From NCBI RefSeq assembly GCF_026183895.1, contig NZ_JAPFQI010000001.1, positions 835,510-899,509 on the forward strand: DNA of 64,000 bases. Direction: 5' to 3'. This document shows, one piece after another, positions 17,691 through 26,244 of this stretch. The DNA is from Sabulicella glaciei. Its GTDB lineage: Bacteria > Pseudomonadota > Alphaproteobacteria > Acetobacterales > Acetobacteraceae. A model generated the notes under the pieces. That model was not told the DNA's origin and did not search any database. It was given only the letters and a program-made list of their open reading frames with translations. Numbering within the stretch: the stretch's first letter is position 1; the number at the start of each line of letters is the position of its first letter. The position numbers were made by a program, and so were the translations under genes.

Positions 17691-19573
17691 GGCGTGCCCT
17701 GGTCGGCGTGCTGGGACACGTGGACCACGGCAAGACGGCGTTGGTCCGGGCGCTGACCGGCACCGATACCGACCGCCTGCCGGAGGAGAAGCGTCGCGGC
17801 ATCTCCATTCTGCCCGGCTATGCGCGGCTGGAGGGCGAAGGGGGCGAACTCGACCTCGTGGACGTGCCGGGGCATGAGCGCTTCGTGCGTGCCATGGCCG
17901 CAGGCGCCTCCGCCATGCGCGCGGCGCTGCTGGTGGTGGACGCGCGCGAAGGCCCGCGCGCACAGACGCGCGAGCATGCGGGCATCGCCGCACTGTTTGG
18001 CGTGCGCCGCGGCCTGGTCGCCATCACGCGCACCGACCTTGCAGGCACCCATGATGTCGCATCGGCCGTGGAGACGACGCGGGACATGCTGGCACGGTTC
18101 GGCCTCGGACCCTGGCCATGTCTGCCATGCTCCGCCCTCTCGGGCGGGGGCTTGGCAGCGCTGCGCGCGGCTCTGCTTGACCTGGCGGAGCCGGCCGCGA
18201 TGGGCGAGGCAGGGCAGGCCTGGATGCCGCTGGATCGCGCCTTCCATCGTCCTGGCACAGGGCTCGTCGTCACCGGCGCGCTGCGATCAGGCCGCCTCGT
18301 GCCTGGCGAGGTGGTGGAGATCTGGCCCGGGCCGCGGCAGGCCACCATCCGCGCGCTGCAAAGCCACGGACGCGCGCTGGACGAAGCGGGGCCGGGCCGG
18401 CGCCTCGCCGTGGCGCTGAAGGGCGATGCCGCAGGACCGGGAGACGCACTCGCCTCGCCGGGGCTCCTGGCCGCGTCGCCGTTGCTGGATGCCTGGGTAA
18501 CCGTGCTGCCCGACGCCCCGCGCGCCCTGCGGCGAGAGGCCTTCCGCCTGCTCTGCGGCACTTCAGAATGCGACGTGCGGCTCCGCCTGCTGGACCGCGC
18601 GGAACTGGCCCCGGGCGAGAGTGGCGCGGCGCAGCTTCAACCCGACGGACCCCTCGCCCTTCCCGTACGGGCGCGCTTCCTCCTCCGCTTGCCGCTGCCG
18701 CTCGGGACCCTGGCGGGCGGAGTGGTGCTTGACGCGGAAGCGCCACGCCGCCGGGGCCGGGACGCGGCACTTCTGCACTCCCTCGCGGCGCTTCCGACGC
18801 AGCAGGCGGCGCAAAAGGTTTTGGAGGCCGTTGGCGCGCGTGGAGTGCCCACGGAGCGGTTGCGCCGCCTTGCCGGCGGCAGGCTGCCGGAGGGCGCGGT
18901 GGCACTCACCGGAGGCACGTCCATGGCCGAACCTGCGCTGGCCGAGTTGGAGGCGGCGCTGCGTGGGGCGGTGCAGGCTGCGGTCTCGCGCGACGCACTC
19001 GGGCCGGGGCCGGAGGCACGCGCCCTGCTGCGCTCCGCCTTGCCTGCCGGTGCGCCCGGCGAGGCGGTGGCGGCGCGCCTCGTCGCCCGTGGCGTGCTTC
19101 GCCTCGCCGCTGGACGCTTCACCCTCCCCACCGGGCCCGCACTGGGCGGGGCGGAGCAGCGCTTGCTGCGCGAGGTGGAAGCGGCGTTCCGCGAAGCGGC
19201 GCTGTCGCCGCCCGAACCGGCCTCCGTGGCGGCAGGGGACCGCATGCGGATGGCGGCAATGCGCCACCTCCTGGCGAAGAGCATCCTCCTCCGCGCGCCC
19301 GATGCAGTGCAGAAGCGCGAATGGATTTTCCACCGCGATGCGCTGGCCGAGGCGCGGAGCCGTCTCGCCCCTGCCCTGGCTGCCTCGGCGGAGGGGCTGA
19401 CCGTCTCCGAATGCGACAAGCTGCTCGGCCTCACGCGGCGTCACGGCGTGCCGCTGCTCGAAAGGCTGGACGCCGAGGGGTTCACGCGGCGTGACGGGGA
19501 TCGGCGGAGACTCAGTTCCGCGGCGGGAGGCGAGGCAGGGCCTCAGCCTCGCCTTGCGTCAGCGGAAGGATGA
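17687..19573 (+). CDS. selB: Selenocysteine-specific elongation factor
   Basis: SelB is an EF-Tu-like GTPase that delivers Sec-tRNA to UGA codons next to a SECIS hairpin. This 628-residue protein has G1 [10 protein letters not shown] (10-19), G3 DVPGHE and a G4-like TRTDL, then beta-barrel domains II/III and C-terminal winged helices that bind the SECIS loop (last recognisable WH ending at DGDRRRL). The final 20 residues or so look like an unconserved tail and overlap the convergent PRC-barrel gene by 62 nt. It is coupled to selA by an ATGA overlap. Confidence 0.95.
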   Translation: MRRALVGVLGHVDHGKTALVRALTGTDTDRLPEEKRRGISILPGYARLEGEGGELDLVDVPGHERFVRAMAAGASAMRAALLVVDAREGPRAQTREHAGIAALFGVRRGLVAITRTDLAGTHDVASAVETTRDMLARFGLGPWPCLPCSALSGGGLAALRAALLDLAEPAAMGEAGQAWMPLDRAFHRPGTGLVVTGALRSGRLVPGEVVEIWPGPRQATIRALQSHGRALDEAGPGRRLAVALKGDAAGPGDALASPGLLAASPLLDAWVTVLPDAPRALRREAFRLLCGTSECDVRLRLLDRAELAPGESGAAQLQPDGPLALPVRARFLLRLPLPLGTLAGGVVLDAEAPRRRGRDAALLHSLAALPTQQAAQKVLEAVGARGVPTERLRRLAGGRLPEGAVALTGGTSMAEPALAELEAALRGAVQAAVSRDALGPGPEARALLRSALPAGAPGEAVAARLVARGVLRLAAGRFTLPTGPALGGAEQRLLREVEAAFREAALSPPEPASVAAGDRMRMAAMRHLLAKSILLRAPDAVQKREWIFHRDALAEARSRLAPALAASAEGLTVSECDKLLGLTRRHGVPLLERLDAEGFTRRDGDRRRLSSAAGGEAGPQPRLASAEG

Positions 19574-19820
19574 CACGACCCGCGCGGTTGCTCACCTGCT
19601 GGAGGGGGACCAGCACGATCCCGTCCTCGACTTCGATCAGCAGGCCCATTGGCATCCCATCGCGGTTCGTCACCATGCGCCGGACCGTACCGATGCGCGT
19701 GCCGTCCGATGCAAAGGCATCACGGCCGACAAAGCTCGCCTGATCCGGCGGTTGCTGTGCCCGGACGGGCATCGCCATCAGCGCCGCCCCGAAACCCCCG
19801 GCAAGGAGTGACGTTGCCAA
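19512..19820 (-). CDS. Small exported PRC-barrel-like protein
   Basis: A 102-residue product. The N-terminal hydrophobic stretch (LLAGGFGAALMAMPVRAQQ) looks like a signal peptide cut after VRA. The rest, FVGRDAFASDGTRIGTVRRM through LIEVEDGIVLVP, resembles a PRC-barrel beta domain. The most sensible start is TTG at 19820, just outside tRNA-Sec on the other strand; upstream in-frame ATGs are the antisense of the tRNA and give an implausible N-terminus. Its 3' end overlaps selB convergently by 62 nt. Function is unknown; such proteins are often envelope or stress linked. Confidence 0.6.
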   Translation of the reverse strand: MATSLLAGGFGAALMAMPVRAQQPPDQASFVGRDAFASDGTRIGTVRRMVTNRDGMPMGLLIEVEDGIVLVPLQQVSNRAGRVILPLTQGEAEALPRLPPRN

Positions 19821-19823
19821 GAT

Positions 19824-19916
19824 GGAGGCGATTGGGGCCTGGTGGCCCCCACGGTCTTCAAAACCGCAGGCCCGCCGATGGCGGGTGGTGGGTTCGATTC
19901 CCATCCGCTTCCGCCA
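19824..19916 (+). tRNA. selC: tRNA-Sec (anticodon UCA)
   Basis: This 93-nt tRNA gene includes an encoded CCA (19914-19916). It has the hallmarks of tRNA-Sec: an 8-position acceptor stem starting GGAGGCG (19824), a 6-bp D stem GGGGCC/GGCCCC closing a TGGT loop, anticodon loop CTTCAAA with TCA at 19858-19860, a long variable arm CCCGCC-GATG-GGCGGG, and T loop TTCGATT. It reads the UGA in fdnG. The CCA end is 2 nt from the focA stop (19919), which is on the other strand. Confidence 0.95.
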
Positions 19917-19918
19917 CA

Positions 19919-20782
19919 TCATTCTTCGCCTCTCTCTTTCTTGGGGCGCAGATAGGCGAACCAGTATGCCGTGCCGACCAGCACGCCGCCAACGATGTTG
20001 CCGAGCGTCACGGGAACGAGATTGCCGACCAGGCCGCGTAGGCTGGCATCGGGATACTCCGCGGGGGTGAGCCCCGTCGCTTCCCAGAACTCCGATCCTG
20101 CGAGGTCGCGCACGCCCCAGCCCAGGGGGATCAGCGACATGTTCGCCACCGAATGCTCGGTGTTCAGCGCGACAAAGGCGGCGATGGGCGGGATGATGAC
20201 GAGGATCTTGTCCGTCGCGCTGCGCGCGCCCCAGGCCATCCACACGCCGAGGCAGACCAGCGTGTTGGCGAGGATGCCGCTGACGAAGGCCTTGCCGAAC
20301 GACATCTCGCCCTTCGCCTGCGCGGTCTTGAGCGCGGCGGCACCAAAGGCGCCGTCCCCCGACATGGCAAGACCCGCGCCCAACGCCAGGGCCACGGCCA
20401 GAAGCGACCCGATGAAGTTCGTCGCATAGGCCAGCGCCCAGGCGCGCGCCACGTCGCCCAGCCCCGCGCGGTCCTCCGCCCAGGCCAGCACCAGCAGCGT
20501 GTTGCCGGTGAAAAGCTCGGCACCGCTGACGACCACCAGGATGAGGCCAAGGGTGAAAGCCAGCCCGGCCAGGAGGCGCGAAGCGCCGTAGGGCATCGCC
20601 TCCTCCGCGCCCGCAAGCGCCACCGTCGCGAGTAGCCCGCCGAAGCCGATATAGAGCCCGGCAAGAATGCCGAGCGTCGTCAGCACCTGGAAATCGAGAT
20701 GCGCCTTCTTCGCCGTCTTCTTGGTGGCGGTTTCGGCGATCTTCTCGGGAGGGCGGACCTCGGTCTCGGAGGATTCGGCCAA
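19919..20782 (-). CDS. focA: Formate/nitrite transporter family channel
   Basis: A 287-residue FNT-family membrane protein with six helices. Family segments are LYIGFGGLLATVAL, GAELFTGNTLLVLAWAED (the TGN loop), NFIGSLLAVAL and LVPVTLGNIVGGVLVGTAYW near the end. A Lys/Glu-rich cytoplasmic N-tail of about 28 residues precedes the first helix. FNT channels pass formate or nitrite; the position at the end of a formate dehydrogenase operon argues for formate. It is the last gene of the leftward selD-fdn operon and is converged on by tRNA-Sec. Confidence 0.9.
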   Translation of the reverse strand: MAESSETEVRPPEKIAETATKKTAKKAHLDFQVLTTLGILAGLYIGFGGLLATVALAGAEEAMPYGASRLLAGLAFTLGLILVVVSGAELFTGNTLLVLAWAEDRAGLGDVARAWALAYATNFIGSLLAVALALGAGLAMSGDGAFGAAALKTAQAKGEMSFGKAFVSGILANTLVCLGVWMAWGARSATDKILVIIPPIAAFVALNTEHSVANMSLIPLGWGVRDLAGSEFWEATGLTPAEYPDASLRGLVGNLVPVTLGNIVGGVLVGTAYWFAYLRPKKERGEE

Positions 20783-20783
20783 C

Positions 20784-21050
20784 TCAGCCCCCTTCCAGGA
20801 TGGCGCGCGCCTTCTCCAGACGCCCCGGGCGGAACCCCGCCACCGGCAGCGCCCCCGACCAGGTGAGGGCCAGCGCCGAGTTCACCCGGCGCAGATCCTC
20901 TTCCACCGGCTCCCCTGCGCGGCGGCGGCGCGCCAGCTCGTCGCGAAGGGCGGAGAGCGCGAGCAAGGCGTCGCGCGCCTTGTCCATGGTGCAGGGGCGC
21001 GGCTCGGCCACCAGGCGCTCCAGTTCGGAACGGGCCCGGCCTTCGCTCAT
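20784..21050 (-). CDS. Small uncharacterised protein of the formate dehydrogenase operon
   Basis: An 88-residue, Arg/Glu/Leu-rich, probably all-helical soluble protein with no signal peptide and no metal motif (a single Cys). It starts at an ATG overlapping the nrfD stop (ATGA) and ends 1 nt before focA, so it is clearly translated with the operon. I do not recognise the family. Its place between the membrane subunit and the channel suggests an assembly or regulatory helper, which is inference only. Confidence 0.75.
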   Translation of the reverse strand: MSEGRARSELERLVAEPRPCTMDKARDALLALSALRDELARRRRAGEPVEEDLRRVNSALALTWSGALPVAGFRPGRLEKARAILEGG

Positions 21051-21967
21051 CGCCGGACCTCCCTTGCGAAGCCGAGGGAGTCGAGGGGGCGCTTCGCGCT
21101 TTCGTCGCCCGCGCGCAGGACCGCCTGTCGCAGCAGCGCGCCGCCGAGCAGGATGGCGGCGGAAGCCAGGGCCGGGCGTCCGAGCGCGCGGAACAGCAGC
21201 GGCGCGGCGATGCCCAGCGCTTGCGCGCCTGCCTTGTGCAGCACCGCAGGCGGCCCCTTCTTCAGCGGGGCCGAAACGCCGGCGCGACGCTGCGCTTCGG
21301 AAAGCATCATGGACGCTGCGGCCTCCGCCCCCAGCGCGGCGGCCGATAGGCGTTCCAGACGTTGCGCACTCTCGATCTTGCCGGCCTTGCGCTGCAGCAG
21401 AGCCACCGCCGCCGCGCCGCCCGCCATCGAAGACGCAGCGAATTGCGCGGCCAGCGGCCCGGGTGCAGCGGCCCACAGCGGATTAGATGTCGTGGAAAGC
21501 AGCGTCGCCGTGTAGGTCGCGGCGCCTGCCCCCGCGAGGCTCGCCGGGATCTGCGCGAAATCGGCGATGCGCCCCCAGCCCATGCGCTCCGCGCCCCAGG
21601 CGGCAAAGCTAGCGGCGCCGAAGGCCGTGATCACCCAGGAACCCCAGGACATTGGCGATTGCGGGCGCACGATGCGCAGCATGTTGTACCAGCGCTTCGG
21701 CGTCTTCAGGTGCCCGATCAGGATGGCCGGCGCAATGACGGACCCGGCCAAGGCGAAGGCGCGCGCGCGCGAGGCGAGCCCGTTCCGGTCCCCGGGGTCC
21801 TCGATGCGCGAAACGCCAGCAAGCACCTGCGCCGCGCCAGCCGCGCCCTGGACCGCGATGTAGGCGGCAACCTTCCAGTCAAACTCGGCAGGCTTGAGCG
21901 TCGGGCGCCCGTGGTAGGTCTCGCCCTGCCAGGGCTCGGGCAGTGGGACAGGTGCCATCTTGTTCAT
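21047..21967 (-). CDS. NrfD-type membrane subunit of formate dehydrogenase
   Basis: A 306-residue polytopic protein of the NrfD/PsrC family. Typical pieces are DWKVAAYIAVQGAAGAAQVL, the loop HLKTPKRWYNMLRIVRPQSP and SWGSWVITAFG, then YTATLLSTTSNPLW. Such subunits exchange electrons with quinone and carry no heme. It replaces the cytochrome b subunit (FdnI) of E. coli Fdh-N, being directly downstream of the FeS subunit with an ATGA overlap. A quinone-reducing role is inferred from family and context. Confidence 0.85.
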   Translation of the reverse strand: MNKMAPVPLPEPWQGETYHGRPTLKPAEFDWKVAAYIAVQGAAGAAQVLAGVSRIEDPGDRNGLASRARAFALAGSVIAPAILIGHLKTPKRWYNMLRIVRPQSPMSWGSWVITAFGAASFAAWGAERMGWGRIADFAQIPASLAGAGAATYTATLLSTTSNPLWAAAPGPLAAQFAASSMAGGAAAVALLQRKAGKIESAQRLERLSAAALGAEAAASMMLSEAQRRAGVSAPLKKGPPAVLHKAGAQALGIAAPLLFRALGRPALASAAILLGGALLRQAVLRAGDESAKRPLDSLGFAREVRR

Positions 21968-22827
21968 CGCCGCCCCCCGAGGCCGAAGACCAGCGCGGCC
22001 GCAGCCAGCCCCGCCAGCGTGCCCAGCCCCGCGATCAGGGATGGCTGTGCGCGTGGCGCCGGGCGTACAGGCTCCGAGGGAAGGCCGTGCACCTCTGGCC
22101 GCTCGGTCAGCAGGAAAAAAGCGTTGAGCTTCTCTATGCCGTGCGTCGCGCCGGGCGTGCCGGGGGCGCCGTAGAGATAGGCGCGGTCCTGGCCCATCTC
22201 CTGCAGTTGCTCGACCCGTTCATGGGCGCGGGGAATGAGGTCCTCCAGCGCGCCGAACTGGATGGAGTCGGTCGGGCAGGCCTTCGCGCATGCCGGTTCC
22301 ATTCCGCCTTTCATGCGATCATGGCAGAGCGTGCACTTATGCGCCTTGCCGTCCGCCTTGGAGATCTCCACCACGCCGAAGGGACAGGCAGGGACGCAAT
22401 AGGCGCAGCCATTGCAGATGTCCTGCTGGACCACGACCGTGTCGAACTCGGTGCGGAACAATGCGCCGGTCGGGCACGCTTCCAGGCAGGGCGCCGGGTC
22501 GCAATGCTTGCACACGTCGCTGAACATGATCCAGTTGGACTGGAAAGGCTTCATCTCGCCCGGCCGGTCGTCCAGCCGCTCCACGAAACCGACATGACGC
22601 CAGGTCTCGGCGCCCAGCGCGCCCGTGTTGTCGTAGGAATGGCCGGACAGGCGCATGTCGCCATCGGCGGGCAGGCCGTTCCATTCCTTGCAGGCGACCT
22701 CGCAGGCCTTGCAGCCGATGCAGAGCGTGGTGTCAGTGAAGAAGCCGTAGGAACGGCCAGGTTCGATCCGCGCGCCGGCGGTGCGTTCCGCCTCCTGCCG
22801 TCCAGGGTTGATCAGGCCGCCATCCAT
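21964..22827 (-). CDS. fdnH: Formate dehydrogenase iron-sulfur (beta) subunit
   Basis: A 287-residue FdnH-like protein with four ferredoxin-type clusters: CIGCKACEVACKEWNG, CKHCDPAPCLEACP, CNGCAYCVPACPFG and CTLCHDRMKGG with CAKACP. A C-terminal hydrophobic helix (SLIAGLGTLAGLAAAALVFG) anchors it to the membrane, as in FdnH. It passes electrons from the catalytic subunit to the NrfD-type subunit. One nucleotide separates its start from the fdnG stop, and its stop overlaps nrfD. Confidence 0.93.
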   Translation of the reverse strand: MDGGLINPGRQEAERTAGARIEPGRSYGFFTDTTLCIGCKACEVACKEWNGLPADGDMRLSGHSYDNTGALGAETWRHVGFVERLDDRPGEMKPFQSNWIMFSDVCKHCDPAPCLEACPTGALFRTEFDTVVVQQDICNGCAYCVPACPFGVVEISKADGKAHKCTLCHDRMKGGMEPACAKACPTDSIQFGALEDLIPRAHERVEQLQEMGQDRAYLYGAPGTPGATHGIEKLNAFFLLTERPEVHGLPSEPVRPAPRAQPSLIAGLGTLAGLAAAALVFGLGGRR

Positions 22828-22828
22828 C

Positions 22829-25800
22829 TCACCTCGCCTCCCTGCGCGGCCTTTGCACGCGATTCAGCCGTCCCGGCCGCAACGCGCAGGCGAGCGACTT
22901 GTTCTCGTGCATCCCCGTATTCGCATCGCCGACCACGGAGGTGAGCACATTCGCCACGTCGCCGGTGGCGAAGCCGGCCCAGCCAAAGTGCCAGGGCAGC
23001 GCAAGCTGATGACACTCGCTTCCGTCAGGCAGGCGGAAGGGGCGCAGGCGGGACGTCACCATAGCCTTGGTCTCGATCTCGCCGCGCTCCGTCGCGAGAA
23101 CGACCCAGTCGCCCATCCGTATGCCGAGGGTGCCGGCCAGTTCCACCGGGATCTCGCAGAACATCTCGGGCTGGAGTTCGGCGGTGGTGGTGACGATGCG
23201 CGTCGGCGTGCCGCCCGAATGGTGCTCGGTGAGGCGGAAGGTGGTTAGCATGTGCGGATAGCGCGGGTCGCCCGGCGGGGCGAGGCGATTATCCTGCTGG
23301 TCCCAGCGCTTCGCCGCGGGGCTGGAGGACATGCTCGGGTGCAGTGGATTGGTCGCCGGCGTTTCGACGGATTCGTAATGCTCCGGCAACGGGCCGTCCT
23401 TCAGGCCGGACGGCGCGAAAAGCCCGGCCCGCCCATCGGCGAGCATGATGAAGGGCTCGGAACCCGAATGGGCCGCGACGCCCTTCGGCCGTTCCTCCCA
23501 ATTGGGCTGGTAGTCAGGCCGCTTGTCCTTCGGGAAGTCGGGCACGTCCGGCCCGCTCCATTCGCCCTTCTCCTCGCTCCACTGGATCAGCTTCTTGCGC
23601 TCCGACCAGGGACGCCCGTCGGGGTCGGCGCTGGCGCGGTTGTTCAGGGTTCGGCGATTGGCAGGCCAGGCAAAGCCCCAGCCGAGATGCGTGCCCGGAC
23701 CCTCCGGCCCATCCGCCTTCCGCGCGCGGGCGAGGTTCTTGCCCGCCTCCGGGAACACGCCGGTATAGATCCAGGTGCCGCAGGCGGTGGAGCCGTCCTC
23801 CTTCAGGTCCTGGAAGGTCGAGAGGAGCTGCCCGTCGGCACAGCGATGTCCGTTGATTTCGCGCAGCACCGCCTCGGCATCCGGCTCGTCCTCCTCGTCG
23901 CGCGGGTAGTCCCAGCGCAAATTGATGATGGGCTGGTCCTCTGGCCGCGTGCTGCCCGCGTAGAGCTTGCGCAGGCGACGGCCCAACTCATCCACGAACC
24001 AGAGTTCGGAAGTCGAATCGCCTGGCGCGTCCACCACCTTGTCATGCCACTGCACGAGGCGGTGCGTGTTGGTGAAGCTTCCCGCCTTCTCGCCAGACAG
24101 GGAGCCGGGCATCAGGAAGACCTCGGTGCCGATCTCCTCCGGCCGCATCTCCCCGTCGCGGATGAGGTGGCCGTCGCGCCAGAAGGTGGCGGTGTCCGTT
24201 TCGGCGATGTCGCGCACCACCATCCATTCCAGCTTGGCGAGGCCACGCTGCACGAGCTTGGAGTTGGAACCGCCCACCGCCGGGTTCTGCCCCATCACGA
24301 ACAGGCCGCTCATCACGCCATTGTCCATGGCGAGCGTCATGGGCAGCATGCTGTGATCGCCGACGATGCGCGGCATCCAGTCATAGCCCCAGCCATTCGC
24401 CGCAGAGGCCTCGCCGCCATAGAAGGCGCGCAGCAGGGAGACTGCGTATTTCGGGAACTCGCTCCACCACCCGGTCGGCGCCGTCTCGACCTTCAAGTAT
24501 TCCTCTAGCGTGCCGTGCGGGCGTAGCGCGTGCGGCTGCGGCAGGTAGCCCGGCATGAGGTCGTAGAGCGTCGCGATGTCGGTGGAGCCCTGGATGGAAG
24601 TGTGGCCGCGCAGCGCCAGCATTCCCGCGCCCGGCCGGCCCACATTGCCCAGCAGCCCCATCAGGATCGCGCCGGCGCGGATGATCTGCGCGCCGGTCGA
24701 ATGGTGGTTCCAGCCGACCGCGTAGCAGATCGCACCTGTGCGTTCGCGCCCCGAGTTCCGCGCCATTGCCTCGCAGATCCGGAGGAACAGGTCGCGCGGA
24801 CAACCGGTGATGCGCTCGACCATCTCGGGCGTGTAGCGGGCGAAATGCCGGCGCATGATCTGGTAGACGCAGTTCGGGTGCTGCAGCGTCTCGTCGCGCG
24901 GCGGCGGGCCGTCACGCAGATGCGACACGCGCTCGGCGAAGTCGCCGCCCGTTTCCATCCACGCCTCGGCCAAGGGCGAAGGCACGGTCAGGCCCTTGTA
25001 CTGCCACGTCTCCGTGCCATAGCGCGTCTCCTCCTCCTTCCAGCCGGAGAAGGTGCCGTCGCCCTCGGGACCGGCGAACCCGTCCTCGATGATGGTGGCG
25101 ATGTTGGTGTAGGGCACCGCCCATTCGCGGAACCAGAGGTCGTTCTCGAGCAGGTAATGGATGATGCCGCCCAGGAAGGCGATGTCCGTCCCCGCGCGGA
25201 TCGGCGCGTAGATGTCGCACATGGCCGAAGTGCGGGTGAAGCGCGGGTCCACGTGGATCAGCGTCGCGCCGCGCAGCTTGGCCTGCATGGCGAAGCGGAA
25301 GGCGATCGGGTGGTTCTCGGCCATGTTGGAGCCCATCACGAGCACCACGTCGGAGCGCGCGAGGTCCCACTGGGGCATCGTCGCCGCGCCCCGGCCGAAG
25401 GTGGTGCCCAGACTGGGCACCGAATTGTTGTGTCAGACTCTGGCCTGGTTTTCGACGAACACCATGCCGAGGCCGGCCGTGAAGAGCTTCTTGATCAGGT
25501 AGTTCTCTTCATTGTCGAGGGTCGCCCCGCCCAGCGAGCCGATCGCCATTGTGTGGTTCAGCCGCGTCCCGTCCGGTGCGTCGCCGACGAAGCTTTCGTC
25601 ACGGGTCTGCTTGGTGAGGTGCGCGATGCGGTCCATCGCCCAATCGAGCGACACCTCTCGCCATTCCGTCGCGTGGGGCGCGCGATGCAGGACGCGGTCG
25701 AGGCGCATCGGGCTGGTCATCAGCCCCATCGTCGCGGCGCCCTTGGGGCAGAGCGTGCCTTGGTTGATCGGGCTGGACGGATCGCCTTCCACCGCGATGG

Positions 25801-26020
25801 GCTGGCGGTCCTTGGCATAGATCAGCTGGGCGCAGCCCACGGCGCAGTAGGGGCAGATGGAGGTGCCGACGGAGTCCGCCTTCTCCGTGCGCGGGCGACC
25901 GTGGCGCGCCATGGCCGACTCCGCCGCCTCGCGCCGGTGATCCTGGCCGGCCATCTGCCGGGGCACGGACCACTCACGCAGGAACTCGACGGCACGGTCG
26001 GGAATGGTGCGGCGGGGCAT
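22829..26020 (-). CDS. fdnG: Formate dehydrogenase alpha subunit, selenoprotein (in-frame UGA = Sec196)
   Basis: A 1063-residue molybdopterin (bis-MGD) oxidoreductase that oxidises formate to CO2. It is interrupted only by UGA at 25433-25435, in the context NQARV-U-HNNSVPSLG, which matches the FdnG selenocysteine site (codon 196 here too). The N-terminal 4Fe-4S ligands are Cys56, 59, 63 (CPYCAVGC) and Cys91 (CPKGA). Similarity to FdnG continues to the C-terminus (RPFRLPDGSECHQ, LPWHFGWAGFATGD). The N-terminus MPRRTIPDRAVEFLREW has no hydrophobic Tat core, so the enzyme should stay in the cytoplasm, unlike E. coli Fdh-N. The ATG at 26020 follows orf70 by 11 nt. Confidence 0.95.
25403..25421 (-). 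promoter_or_regulatory. Bacterial SECIS hairpin for fdnG
   Basis: On the fdnG mRNA, 11 nt after the UGA, the 19-nt sequence GGUGCCCAGUCUGGGCACC forms a perfect 7-bp stem (GGUGCCC/GGGCACC) with an AGUCU loop. Spacing and loop resemble the E. coli fdhF SECIS, whose apical hairpin also starts 11 nt after UGA and has an AGGUCU loop. The hairpin lies inside the coding sequence and is read as SVPSLGT. SelB should bind it. Confidence 0.88.
25433..25435 (-). other. Selenocysteine codon (UGA) of fdnG
   Basis: The complement of TCA at 25433-25435 is an in-frame TGA between two uninterrupted homologous halves of one FdnG-like protein. It lies at codon 196 exactly where Fdh-N/Fdh-H enzymes use Sec as Mo ligand. 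selA, selB, selC and selD are all within 10 kb. Confidence 0.93.
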
Positions 26021-26031
26021 GGCGTGGCTCC

Positions 26032-26244
26032 TCACAAGGGCTCGACGCGGTGGACCTTGCCGGCCACGAGGCTCGGCACCGGCTCCCACTCCACGGAAAC
26101 GCGACGATGCAGCAGCGGCGGAAGATCCTGCGGCTCGATCTTCGCGGAAGGGGAAAGGGCGAGCGTCAGGCCGCGCCCGTCATCGCGCAGAAGCCGGAAG
26201 CGGCCCTCCTGGATCAGCAGCACGGTTCCTGTCGAATAGTTCAT
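26032..26244 (-). CDS. Small uncharacterised protein between selD and fdnG
   Basis: A 70-residue protein starting MNYSTGTVLLIQEGRFRLL, with a pattern of alternating hydrophobic residues suggesting a small beta-rich fold. No Cys and no signal is seen. Its start lies inside the selD 3' end (65-nt overlap, different frame) and its stop is 11 nt before fdnG, so it is part of the operon. I do not recognise it with certainty. A longer in-frame start at 26340 exists but lies deeper in selD. Confidence 0.65.
   Translation of the reverse strand: MNYSTGTVLLIQEGRFRLLRDDGRGLTLALSPSAKIEPQDLPPLLHRRVSVEWEPVPSLVAGKVHRVEPL

Noticed and set aside
19824-19916. tRNA-Sec as attachment site of an integrated element carrying the fdn genes
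   Set aside because: I found no integrase, no transposase and no repeated tRNA 3' end in the window.
19821-20243. Longer N-terminus for the PRC-barrel protein starting upstream of the tRNA
   Set aside because: The extension is simply the antisense of tRNA-Sec and part of focA; the signal peptide begins only after it.
25403-25435. fdnG as a frameshifted or nonsense pseudogene split in two
   Set aside because: The stop is UGA exactly at the FdnG Sec position, both halves are in the same frame, a SECIS-like hairpin follows at 11 nt, and all sel genes are adjacent.
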